A program made the translations under genes and the position numbers. Shown in pieces: positions 11,004 through 21,189 of a stretch of 64,000 nt of DNA; positions within the stretch are counted from its first letter, which is position 1; every line of letters starts with the position of its first letter. The notes beneath the pieces were generated by a model. That model saw only the letters and a program-made list of their open reading frames with translations, was not told the origin of the DNA and ran no database searches. This stretch comes from Curvularia sp. ZM96. Lineage: Eukaryota; Ascomycota; Dothideomycetes; Pleosporales; Pleosporaceae. The DNA lies in assembly GCA_022457065.1 (NCBI GenBank), contig JAJGBQ010000004.1, positions 2,666,001-2,730,000 on the forward strand, written 5' to 3'.

Positions 11004-12515
11004 ATGGCAACACACAAGAGATCAAGGACTGGGTGCTGGACCTGCAGGGAAGCCGGATATAAATGCGATGAACAGAAGCCATTTTGCGGCCGATGTATGA
11101 GGTTGAAGATTACATGCAAGGGCTATGGTGTCCGGTTGAAGTGGCAGGATGATGCTGTCAACACTCCAGCAAAGCCACCGCGAAAGAGTCGGAAGAAGAA
11201 AGCCATCGAACAAGCTCATCCCCTGAGTCCAGCTTCGGTCAATAGTTTCTCGTCTATGCCTTTGGTCGTTTCCAGTCCCCGGGATTCGCTCTCATCGCCA
11301 GGATCGACTAAAAGTCTGCCTCTGTTACCACACAACAGTCCTGCATTTGCCTATGGTTTATCACCAGATGATAGATGGCTTCTCGATTACTGGGTAGACC
11401 AGCTTTCTACTCTCATATCTGTCGCTCCCAACATGGGTATCTCGACTCCCTTCCAGCGACACCTGACGGCTATGGCATACGAATCTCCTGCTCTCAGATC
11501 TACCATTCTTTCGATGGCTGCGAACCATCTTGCAACATCATCGAAAGACCCATTTTTGTATTTCCAGAGGTATCGCCATCAACGAGACGCTATACATGAA
11601 CTGCAGCGCATGATTCAACATCCATCTGAAATGAATGCTGAGCCGGCCCTGGCAACTGTTATGATGATGCAAGTATCTGCGCGGCTCTTCGGTGAAGATG
11701 AAGAAGCGACTGTTGCCAATCACCTGGCGGGTGCGAAAGCAATGATAGTCCGGAGTCAAGGAGAAGATTGGTTGGCTGGCTCAGGTGCGCGCTTTCTCAT
11801 GAGTCTCTTCGCATATCACGACATCCTGTCATCCGTGTCGAGAGGATCGACTCCCTTGCTGGATCACGAGACAGACTTTACAGCGATCGAAGGAGAGCAC
11901 AGCCTGGCCAGCATCGCAAACGTACTTTTGGTAGTCGCTCAGATCAGTAAACTGCAGCACACCATCAAGACGCGACGATCACAGTCACCAACAGGTCCTG
12001 CTCTGACAGAGGACGAAAACACTACTGGCACGCATATACAACAGAAGTTGTTAGCCATGGACTTTGCTGTCTGCAAGCAAGAAGATGAACAGGAAAACCC
12101 GGACATTAAGATCACAGCTGAGGCATACCGCCACGCAGCTTTCATCTATCTATACCGGACATGGCTTGATATTGGCGCCCCAAATCCCATTAGTATGGAT
12201 CACATTGACCAGTGTCTGGCACACTTGCAGCAAGTGGACGTTCGCTCGCCTTTGACTACCGCACACATATGGCCGCTTTTCACTGCTGGCTGTGAGGCTA
12301 TCGACCAGACACAGCGACAGTTTGTTCGGAATCGATTCGAAGAATTGTATGCAGTCAAACGCTTTCCGAGCTTGAGAAGAGTCATGCGGGATATCGAGCA
12401 TGTATGGGTAGCAAAGGATGTGGAACAGCAAACGAGAGGACAGGATGGTATGGCAAAGGTGGACTGCATACAGGTTATCCTGAAAAACAGAGGACGGGAA
12501 GTCGATCTGGCTTGA
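11004..12515 (+). CDS. Zn2Cys6 transcription factor with fungal-specific domain
   Basis: Predicted DNA-binding nuclear regulator, 503 residues, no intron. The start at 11004 has a good context (ACCATGG) and directly precedes the binuclear zinc cluster: CWTCREAGYKC, then FCGRCMRLKITC, spacing C-x2-C-x6-C-x6-C-x2-C-x6-C. The usual run of basic residues between the second and third Cys is replaced by REAGYK, so DNA contact may differ from Gal4-type proteins. A basic nuclear-localisation-like patch PRKSRKKK follows (about residue 55). The remaining 400 residues fit the Fungal_trans_2 (PF11951) class, with a helix-rich middle and ERFPSLRRVM-like C-terminal end. It lies 313 bp downstream of the CoA-transferase; a regulatory link is possible but unproven. 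Confidence 0.85.
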   Translation: MATHKRSRTGCWTCREAGYKCDEQKPFCGRCMRLKITCKGYGVRLKWQDDAVNTPAKPPRKSRKKKAIEQAHPLSPASVNSFSSMPLVVSSPRDSLSSPGSTKSLPLLPHNSPAFAYGLSPDDRWLLDYWVDQLSTLISVAPNMGISTPFQRHLTAMAYESPALRSTILSMAANHLATSSKDPFLYFQRYRHQRDAIHELQRMIQHPSEMNAEPALATVMMMQVSARLFGEDEEATVANHLAGAKAMIVRSQGEDWLAGSGARFLMSLFAYHDILSSVSRGSTPLLDHETDFTAIEGEHSLASIANVLLVVAQISKLQHTIKTRRSQSPTGPALTEDENTTGTHIQQKLLAMDFAVCKQEDEQENPDIKITAEAYRHAAFIYLYRTWLDIGAPNPISMDHIDQCLAHLQQVDVRSPLTTAHIWPLFTAGCEAIDQTQRQFVRNRFEELYAVKRFPSLRRVMRDIEHVWVAKDVEQQTRGQDGMAKVDCIQVILKNRGREVDLA

Positions 12516-13740
12516 AAGACGAAGATTGAGTCTGCTGAAATCCAAATTCAGAACGAATGAATGATGATTGTTCCCACGGTGGATTTGTGAAGACCAAGTA
12601 CGATACAAGACGTACACTTTCGCACCCGGATGCTCGTGAAATCACGTTCGACTTGCAATTCCGCAGTCCACACCCCGTTGATCGCGACATTTCCGCCCTT
12701 CTGATTTCAAAGCGCAATGATCCGAATATTCCAGAGTCAAGTATGTACGGCTCCTATGACACCGCCTGCGCAACCGTAAAAATGCGCAGCCAGCTCTAAT
12801 GGAGCACCTGTGTTCCTTCTCCGCAGCGCTATATCGCAGCCGCCCAATAGAATAACTCGGGTCGCATCGATACAAGACGTAAAGATGCTGGTGAGATGGG
12901 TGGCTGAACTGTCTGATGGTGCGTTGAAGAAAACAAAAAGGTCGGCGACAAATTTGCGATGTTATTCGAAGGCTGCTTGGCACACTAGGCCAAATTAGTA
13001 TTAGCGCCGCGGAAGCCTTTCCACTCGCCGACTTGCCCTAGGAACAGTCCCTACTGCGCGTCATGTATCTGTCTTGCCACGCTCTATTAGCAGTCGGTCG
13101 TATTGGCCAGAGGAATCTTGGCTTGCTTCTTGATATATGATAATATCTTAATAAACTGTTTAGTGCTGAGCTGTGTAGCATTCGGCGGCTCCGAAACTTT
13201 GTCCCGAACCATCGAAACAACTCACGATCGAAGTGTGCATGCAACGGCAAATCCGCACGAATTCGCACGATGCCCAAGTATGTCCTCAGTGACTGGTATT
13301 GCTCGGTTGGCCAGCGATTCCGAATTGGGAACGATGCATACTTGTACACCCAGCTTTGCCGGATTACTCATGTATGATGCCCAGCAATTCGCATTACTAA
13401 TTGGCACACATCCCCCGGAAGCGCATTAACCGTGTCTCCGAATTGCAACCTCCATCAAGGGGTCTGACTTTGACATCTTGATAATTCACGTATGTTGCCA
13501 CTGTTTTGCTTGCACACACACACATGGTCCGATCGCTTGTGCCCACCTGGAAAATGGCGTGCCTCGCCAAGTTCGCTGCAGGTCCACGGAGCCGGTATCT
13601 CGCCGCCCCCAACTCGGCTGCCATTCCACATGAGAATCGCCATCGCCATAGCACTCGACTTTAAACAGTGATGACATAATTATCCCCTGACGGTGCTTCT
13701 CTTTGGGCCCAACATATAAGATAAGGACGAGGCTCTGCTG
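12516..13740. other. Intergenic, no supported gene
   Basis: Open frames here are all short and lack family resemblance on both strands. The stretch around 13130-13160 is AT-rich. I see no RNA gene or repeat. Confidence 0.45.
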
Positions 13741-15383
13741 ATGACGACACACAAAACGCAGCGAGCTTCGTTCAACGCCATGGACCGCTCTACGAAACCG
13801 AGTTTCAACTTTGTCAATCTTCAGCATCCGGATGACCTCAAAAATGAGGAAACACAGCTTCGCATTCGTCGCCTTGCCATGACTGAAGTTGGCAGGGCGA
13901 GGAGGAAACCAAAAACCAAACGAGCGCGTCATGAAATCGTCCTTGAGCTCAGAAACCCATCGGAGAACCGCGTCAATATCGATCGGCTTGGCGGCGGCCA
14001 GCTTGATCCTTTTGGCCCCTACCCTGTCGAGCTTGATGATTCTGAACGAGCCCTGGTGGCCAATGGTAGGTGCACTTTCCCGAAACGGCAAGTCTTCCTC
14101 TGACTGAGAGTAGTCCTGACTGCTGACAACAATAATCATCCCACCAATCTGCGAGGGTCTTGGTACCCCGTTGGGCTCAACTATCTGGCTGCCTTCTATA
14201 ATATGCTTGCCAACTCTCAAAACTTTCTGTTCGAGAAACAGCATGGATATTTTCCCTCGCGGGATGACACTATCGCGCTGAAACATCATCACAAGGCTCT
14301 TCGACACACCTCTGAAATAATGAAGGACCCAAATAAGCACAATAGTGAAGAGCTCATAGCGTCGGTGATTTCCTTTATGATCCATGAAGTAAGTTTCTTC
14401 GTGTAGACGACCGCAGACAGATGACTGACATGCTGTAGGCTTTGCTTGGGAACTTTGGGAGCAACGAATGGCAAAAGCATGCTGATGCACTAGCAAGAGT
14501 GGCGCAGCTCAGAGGTGGCTATAGTTCTATTACGACAGAATACTTGCGAATCACAGTAAGCTGGTAAGTGATTCGATTGAGATCCAACTCAATCAAGCTC
14601 CGCTAACCCCTGTGTAGGGCAGATCTTCTGGGAAACTTCTTCCAAGACCGGTGCCCTGTGGTTCCTATGCCAGAGCAATGGCGTTTAGACTCCAAGTCAC
14701 CGCCAAACTCACCAAGGCCCGGCAGTCCCATATCTCTGGCATGGAAACAACAACTGCCCATGCAGTTAGACTGGATCACAATCTTTGATGATATAGTCCA
14801 ACTGATATCTCTCGATCGCATGTTCAATGAGAGACAATTCATGCTGGCTATCACGAGTGGGAGTTGGATGGAGCCAACCATCTATCGTCTACTGTCGATC
14901 CGGCCCTTGCACCAAGGCAACAATCGGGAACACGTCATGGAAGAGGTCTGTCGGCTTGGCACGTTACTTTTCCTAGCCCCGTTCTGGAGGACACTTGGCC
15001 AATCGCCGGTACGCACTGCTGCTCTGTCTCGCAATTTGCAACTTGTCTTGTTCAGAAACATGGTTGAATGGAACGAACTAAAGCCCTTGCTTACCTGGAC
15101 GCTCTACTTCGCCGCCATCGAAACCAAAGACTTGGCTGAGAGGAGTCAATTTGTATTGATGCTCGGTATTCTGATGAGCGGTATGCAAATGCAAGAATGG
15201 GATGGACTCATGCAGATAGTCAAACAAGTTTTGTGGGTAGAGAAGGTATTTGCCGGCACCGAAGACCTGATTCGAGATGAGGTCATGCAGATTGTAAATC
15301 ATCACGCTGCAAATGCCCCTCCGCCTGACAATTTGTCTACTGGCGTTTTAGAGGATTCTGCAGCGGAGTCGGAGGAGCACTAG
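13741..15383 (+). CDS. Fungal-specific transcription factor-like protein lacking a zinc cluster
   Basis: Predicted regulator of the Fungal_trans_2/DUF3468 type. Four exons are proposed: 13741-14065, 14156-14388, 14439-14563 and 14618-15383 (482 residues; 469 from the alternative Met at 13780). The N-terminus carries FNFVNLQHPDDLKNEETQ followed by an Arg/Lys-rich RARRKPKTKRAR segment, the conserved N-terminal signature of this group in proteins without a Zn2Cys6 motif. The middle exons give the typical SEELIASVISFMIHEALLG and HADALARVAQLRGG helices. The acceptor of the first intron (GCGAG) is not optimal, so that junction is the least certain. The target genes are unknown; the neighbouring dehydrogenase at 15839 is a candidate partner by position only. 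Confidence 0.75.
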
Positions 15384-15838
15384 CGCTAGATAGGAATACG
15401 CTCATCCCTGCCCATGCAGCTATACCCCACTTTGGTGACCTCCCCCATAACCCAGAGCTTGCTTCCCGCCTCAGCCTCAACAGCTTGACCTATCTTATTA
15501 GGCAACGGTACTAGTGCTTCAAAGACGGCGGCTCAATGTTTGTCCTTTAGTGTCGAGTTCGAACAATGCGCGCAGCGCACACGTAATCAATGTTGGGTAT
15601 GCCTAATCGCTTTCTAGAACGCCACCGCAGAAGCTTGGTAATAATAAGGCTTACTCAGGGTTGTACCAAGAGGGACTGTAGCAATAGAACTGAAGTACAC
15701 GATGTCTAAGGGCAGAAAGAATATAAAAAGGTACAGTATGACAGTACTCAAGGCCACTCAGGAACATCGATCGTCCAACACTTCCACAACCTCGTTACGT
15801 TAGATCAATCTATCTCAACACTCATCTCATCCGCAGCT
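15384..15838. other. Intergenic: regulator 3' end and SDR promoter
   Basis: This stretch contains a TATA-like element at 15722-15730. Nothing else recognised. Confidence 0.45.
15722..15730 (+). promoter_or_regulatory. TATA box of the SDR gene
   Basis: TATAAAAAG lies 117 bp before the SDR start codon and fits a strong TATA element. The presumed transcript start would fall around 15755-15765. Assigned by position only. Confidence 0.5.
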
Positions 15839-16860
15839 ATGGAAAATCTTCCCACCGATCATTTTGTAAAGGCTCAGCAATTCGTTCCTGTCGTGCATCG
15901 GGACCTGTATCCTGCTATCGACCCCAAGCAAAGCTCGCTGTCTCAAAAGGGCAAAGTGGTCATCATTACAGGTGCCAGCCAAGGGTTAGGAGCTCGAGTA
16001 TGTGCACTCGTGCATCACTCTTAGTCTGCACGACTAAATGACTTGATAGGGATTCGTACCATCATTTGCAGCTGCAGGCGCCAAAGCCATAGTTCTCGTA
16101 GCCCGCAGTGCAGACAAACTCGAACAAGTCGCAAAGTCGGTTTCTACGTCTTATCCTGACGTTGAAACACTCTCTGTTTCTACAGACATTGCGGACCCAA
16201 AATCTGTCGCCGCATTGTTTGAAAAGGTCAAGGAGAAATACGGTCATGCCGATGTTCTTGTCAACAACGCCGGACTCTTCAAAGCCATTGGGCCAGTCAG
16301 GGACGTTGACCAAACGATGTGGTGGGACGAGATGGTATGCACATCATCCCAGTCATCTTAAAAGCAACTAGTTAACCTTTGTTGAACAGACTCTCAACAT
16401 CCGTGGCACCTTTCTAATGACTCAATTCTTCCTCAAGAGCCTCCCTTCCCCTTCCACTCCGGCCAAGATAGTCACTCTAACCACCGGTGCCGCATATGAA
16501 GTCTTCCCCAACCTCAGCGCTTATGGCATTTCTAAGCTAGCCGTCCTCGAGCTTATGACATATGTCGCAGCTGAGAACCCCAATGTCTTTGCTGTCGCTT
16601 TGCACCCCGGCGTCGTAGCAACCGACATGACAGTCGACATGTTCCTGAGGTTTGCGCTGGATACCCCCGAGCTTGTTGGTGGCGTAGGTGTCTGGCTTGC
16701 AGGCTGGGAGGGCGTGGATAGAAGTTTCCTTGGTGGCAGGTTTGTCAGTGTGAATTGGGATGTGGACGAGTTGGTCAAGAGGAAGGAGGAGATTGAGAGG
16801 GACGGGTTGCTGAAGATGGACCTGAAGGGGCAGTTGGGGGCGGAGCAGTTTGAGAAGTAG
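15839..16860 (+). CDS. Short-chain dehydrogenase/reductase (classical SDR)
   Basis: NAD(P)-dependent oxidoreductase with a Rossmann fold. Exons 15839-15997, 16050-16334 and 16390-16860 encode 304 residues. Visible are the cofactor motif TGASQGLG, the structural NNAG motif (VLVNNAGLF), a serine-containing strand before the active site (LTTGAAYEVF), and the catalytic YGISK (Tyr-x3-Lys). PGVVATDM after the active site is the common substrate-loop motif. The expected active-site Ser is replaced by Thr-Gly-Ala (TTGAA), as in some fungal SDRs. A strong TATA box lies upstream. The substrate is not predictable. Confidence 0.87.
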
Positions 16861-17669
16861 GGATGGATGCCACTTGAGAGATGAAATATGTCAAAACTTC
16901 TATGGTGCTGTTTTACTGCTTTGGCACCCAAGTGCTTTTGAATTTACGTGACGTCATCGACTACGCGTGGTTTCCTTCCTTGACCTATTTGCAGTTAGAC
17001 ACTCATGATAGACACTCGTGACATTATCTATCGTACCATCACCATGCCACACACTCTGGCTCTCCGCTTACTCATAACTACACTCTTGTCGTTCATATGT
17101 TCTTCTTTGTCGCAGCGACGTTATTGCCGAGCTTGCGGCTTGACGTATATGGAATGCGGAATGCGGCCACTTCCAACCAAGCAGTAGAAACTCTACATCT
17201 CCTGAACCGGACTCGATTCACATCGTACAGGCCGCCGGTGCTTCGATCATGGATGAATTGCTGATCCTGTAGCTGCAAGTTGCAAGCTATCATGTTCATT
17301 ATGCACGCACAGTGTAGGGGTTATTACATGACAAGCTTGCTATCGGCACGATGGCAATAGTCAATACATCCAGATGCTAATCCATCTACAAAAGATAAAA
17401 ACTTGGAATGACTAACTTGAGATTTCCAATATATGTTTCTTAACTCTGAGCGAGCAGGGTATTTCACACAGTATCTCAGAGACATTGTTGTTCATTCAAG
17501 CGAGAAGTATTCACTATTCCAACACAATGTCTCTCGCTGCCCCAACCCTTTGACTAACAACACACTATTAGTTTATGGATTATAATATAATAAATAATAG
17601 AATCATTCCGGTCTTCTCTCTCCAAACAGCACAACCATTTCTGGCCCTAGATTCTTTCCAATCCGCAAG
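16861..17669. other. Intergenic, no supported gene
   Basis: An AT-rich block around 17570-17610 (repeated TAATA) precedes the F-box-like gene and may serve as its promoter. No RNA gene recognised. Confidence 0.45.
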
Positions 17670-19232
17670 ATGAATTCTCAAGGCCTCAATTTTCTTGACT
17701 CTCTCCCTACAGAGATCTCTTGCCAGATCATGGAAGAGCTATTAGGTCTGCACAAAACCGATGGATCTATAACCCAACTACGAGCATCATACATACCAGG
17801 TTATGCCTTCTGTCCGGACATTCAACCCCAGGTACTTCGCGTCAGCAAAAGCATGCATGCCCTCGGAAAGAGCGTACTCGATCACTCCAACAAGTGGATC
17901 GTCGTAGATATGGATTGTGCGTATCTTTTGACCATCTGGGCCTCTGCATCCCTTGAAATGATCGTAATTGATCCCGAATCAGCTCAGGATCTACCGTCAG
18001 GAATGATGCATATTCGCGTAAAACCATATGTTAGGGCCTCGGGAGCTTCACATGCCTGGAAAGACACTTTGCCCAGGGGCATAACCAACCGTCAAATCAT
18101 CCTCTTCCCAGCCAGCCAGCTCAACGCATTTGTTTCAGCTCTGAGGATAACCGAGCTTGCACACGTACTTCGCGTAGTACACGGAGACCTGTTCAGAAAC
18201 AGGCTCACCAATAAGGAGTATCACCTCAAGCGCGGAGAACATGGCTTGAGCATCCTCATTCACGTCAATGAGGGCTATCCTCATTCCCTTGTCAACAGCT
18301 CTTTGGAGCAGTTTCGCAAGCTCCATGGACCGCTCAATGAAGTATCAATTGTTGGTGCTGTAGACGAACAACAGGCTCGGAGTATAGAGGCATCGATCCC
18401 CCTTCCGCGCGATGTAGCCAGTGAATCCCCATTCTCCGAGGTCGTCCTGAACATTATGGATCTGATAACCATGGCTGAAGCCAAAATCCAGGGAGGAATG
18501 GCCGCTTGTGCGCCGAAGCTGTATGAGCAAACTCGCGCAATGGTCATCAACACGCACAACAACGACAAGACTCCATGGAGCGGCTGGATCAACGATACGA
18601 CCGCTAAAGATTTGAAATTCGAAGCGATTGTCCTGTGCGCCAGTGCCACGAACTACATGGTCCACCGTATGATCGGTCGTACTAATTGGCTCTTCCCAAC
18701 GGCAGACAAAGCGATTGCTCGGCATTTACCTCCTGACGTTCAAGGACTTCTCCGAGAAACGGGCCTACGGCCACACCTACCAGCCTACGTGTACCTGCTC
18801 AACGGCTTACACTGCGTCATGTCAGCGAAGGTGAGCACTTCCCGAAAGACAGACCTCACTGTCGTTTTCCACGGGTTGGAACTCATCATGGCAAGTCAGG
18901 TATTTGCACACCGGATACCATTCAACGAGAGAATCTTGTTCCGAGCTGCCTATAAGATGAATGACTATATCCAGCGTGTAGGGCCGGATAATCGACACAA
19001 GCCCAGGATTGAAGCGTACATAGCTGTTTTTTCTAAATGGTTCAGCGAAAATCTCAAGCCTGTCAAGTGGCGAGTTCATGAGAGTCACGTTCCACAGAGG
19101 TTGCGGAACAAAGGCGCACTGAGCAAGATGCAGAAAGAGGCGCTTCTGACGAAGGACGAGCTGGAGAAATATCTGATCGTGGACACCTTGGTTGTCCAAG
19201 GGGGAGCAGAGGGAGAGTTCTTCCTTCTCTGA
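17670..19232 (+). CDS. F-box-like hypothetical protein
   Basis: An intronless reading frame of 520 residues starting MNSQGLNFLDSLPTEISCQI. The N-terminal FLDSLPTEISCQIMEELL has the L-P-x-E-I pattern of an F-box, the motif that docks substrate receptors onto SCF ubiquitin ligases. It is followed by LRVSKSMHALG, similar to the second half of many fungal F-box proteins. The remaining 430 residues have no recognised repeats (no WD40 or LRR pattern), no signal peptide and no membrane segment. Large families of such proteins are common in Pleosporales. The F-box call rests on the short N-terminal match and is tentative; the open frame itself is convincing because of its length and ordinary codon use. 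Confidence 0.65.
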   Translation: MNSQGLNFLDSLPTEISCQIMEELLGLHKTDGSITQLRASYIPGYAFCPDIQPQVLRVSKSMHALGKSVLDHSNKWIVVDMDCAYLLTIWASASLEMIVIDPESAQDLPSGMMHIRVKPYVRASGASHAWKDTLPRGITNRQIILFPASQLNAFVSALRITELAHVLRVVHGDLFRNRLTNKEYHLKRGEHGLSILIHVNEGYPHSLVNSSLEQFRKLHGPLNEVSIVGAVDEQQARSIEASIPLPRDVASESPFSEVVLNIMDLITMAEAKIQGGMAACAPKLYEQTRAMVINTHNNDKTPWSGWINDTTAKDLKFEAIVLCASATNYMVHRMIGRTNWLFPTADKAIARHLPPDVQGLLRETGLRPHLPAYVYLLNGLHCVMSAKVSTSRKTDLTVVFHGLELIMASQVFAHRIPFNERILFRAAYKMNDYIQRVGPDNRHKPRIEAYIAVFSKWFSENLKPVKWRVHESHVPQRLRNKGALSKMQKEALLTKDELEKYLIVDTLVVQGGAEGEFFLL

Positions 19233-20131
19233 TGTATCATGCTTGAAGCTTGGATTGAGTGATTGACCACGAGAAGGCTGGTGTGAGAAGAATAAAGGGA
19301 TAGAAGATAGGCAACAGCTAGGAACATTCTACGAATAGAAAGTGTTGTTGCATGATCGGGAATTCACCGGGTCAAAGTTGTGTTTGGCATAATCCTCCTT
19401 TCCCATGTGTTTGGTCGCAAGACCGTAATATGAGTGATGTTCTTTTAAGTCAAACCCCAAGACTGCAGCAGATTGGTGGATAGAAAAGTTCGGTTACAGC
19501 AGTCGCCCACTGTTGTTGTGGTGCTTGCGGCGGGAACTAGTGTTTCAAACCCGCCACCCAAACAGCATGACAGTTTCACATCTTGGCCCCTCGCACTTAC
19601 ATTCCCCATGTCTGGAAGAATGGGAGAAGGGTCAAGTTCCAACCTGCTGGATTTCCTGTATGATCTGCGTATCGTGATGTTCCTTTCCAGTAAGGGCGCC
19701 TGAGCGGCATGGCTTACGGTCGCTCATGCACAGGTTTCTGCAGGCCGCATGAGGTTACTGCGCCGTATCTTTCAGGCCGTCGCAGCCGAACGAGATGTTT
19801 TGTGTTTGTCTTGATTGTCTCGATGTCTGGTCTTGGCCGCTATTCCGCGCCCGAAAGCGAGCCTGCGAACGGGTGTTGCGGCGCATCCAGCAATGCATCG
19901 TGAGTCGCTGCCGAGGCAGCATCAGCCCTTGCTCTGGCGTATAAGAAGTGCCTTGGATCGCCTGGAGATTTGCCTCATCAGCATCTTCAACTGCAGCCTT
20001 CTCTGCTACTCTTCTCTGCTCTTCTTCCGTTCAATTCTTACCTCTTCCGCTGGTCGGTCTTCAACTCTTAATCCATTTTCTCGATATAAATATTATTACC
20101 TCCTAAAACCCATCCCAACCACATATTCAAA
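19233..20131. other. Intergenic upstream of the small secreted protein gene
   Basis: This stretch contains a TATA-like element at 19940-19945 and a long CT-rich leader (about 19995-20060), usual for strongly expressed fungal genes. No coding sequence is supported. Confidence 0.5.
19940..19945 (+). promoter_or_regulatory. TATA-like element of the small secreted protein gene
   Basis: TATAAG lies 192 bp before the start codon and upstream of a pyrimidine-rich leader. A second AT-rich word (TATAAATA, 20085-20092) is too near the start codon to be the main TATA box. Confidence 0.45.
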
Positions 20132-20484
20132 ATGAAGTTCACCACCACCGCCGTTGTTCTCGCCCTCTCTGCCCTTGCGGCTGCTATGCCTCAGGGTGCC
20201 AACGCCAACCGCCCTGTTCCCAACGGCGCTTGCTGTGTCGCCAACACAAGCTTGAAGCAGGACGTTTGCAATGTCAATGGCCAGAGCGGTCGCTGCGTTC
20301 CCGACAGCGTCAACAACTGTAAGTCCAAGAAAACTCGAAGGAGTTGAAAACAAAAGACAAAGAAACTAATGAATGCAATACAGGTGGCGCACAATTGACT
20401 TGCATTGAGGACAGCCGCCTGGACTGCGACCCCAACACCCTTGAGCGGGGCCGCCCTCTCTGCCGCCGCAGGCCTGGAGCTTAA
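20132..20484 (+). CDS. Small secreted cysteine-rich protein, candidate effector
   Basis: Exons 20132-20318 and 20384-20484 encode 95 residues. The first 18-21 residues (MKFTTTAVVLALSALAAA) form a clear signal peptide. The mature chain of about 75 residues has eight cysteines at 34, 35, 46, 55, 63, 69, 77 and 89, spacing CC-x10-C-x8-C-x7-C-x5-C-x7-C-x11-C. An even number suggests four disulfides. The intron splits the codon of Cys63. The tail is basic (LCRRRPGA). Size, signal and cysteine count match the usual definition of a fungal effector or apoplastic protein, but no named family is recognised. The spacing does not fit hydrophobins, where the CC doublet is at positions 2-3. Function is unknown. 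Confidence 0.8.
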
Positions 20485-21189
20485 ACGATTCTCCTACGCA
20501 TAACTCGAATTGTACTCTAGTGCTTGGAAAATCGCAATGGGATGAGGAATTAGAAATGAAAAAGGCGCATATATGTTTAACATCTAAAGATCAGTCCGAA
20601 TTGACATAGGAGAAAAGAAGGAGAGTTATTGGGGAGAGCTGTAGTATACCAAGTCCAGACTGTGGGGTAGCCTTCATTGGATGGCAATGAAGATGCTGTT
20701 TCGATTCATTATTGGTGTTCTCTTTGTACCGTGAGCCTTGATGTATATTTCACTTCTCCGCCTACCAAGTTTTCTGCGCATGGCTAGGAGGGTGCAGTCA
20801 CATGCTACCCTGATCTGCGCTTAAGAGAGCAATGTAGCAGCCCAAAATCTTGGTCATGATAGTGTTTGTTCGAACAGCTTGTCGCGAAACATTCTCTCGA
20901 AGTGCCCCAGATTTATGCGGAACATAGAGAAGATCATATAGCGACGCCGCGAAAACATCAGGGATCTTGTTTCTCGAAATGAGTTGCTGAAGAGAAACAG
21001 AATGACGCCATTGGTGTGGAGCCATGATACTCGACCATATTTATCCATGCTTCATAGTGAATAGGAATGGATTGACTCACGATCCGTGAGATTCACTCTA
21101 CGCATGGCTCATTCATTTTGTTGAGTGGTCTGGTACACCACGAGCTGTTCGTGCCGTTTATTTGAGCTTTAGTTTGATACCTGAGGGGT
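20485..21189. other. Convergent intergenic region
   Basis: It lies between the 3' ends of the small secreted protein gene and the receptor gene. No coding sequence or RNA is supported. Confidence 0.45.

Noticed and set aside
13486..14496. 336-codon minus-strand frame
   Set aside because: Antisense to the zinc-free regulator; no recognisable domain, while the plus strand gives a coherent spliced family member.
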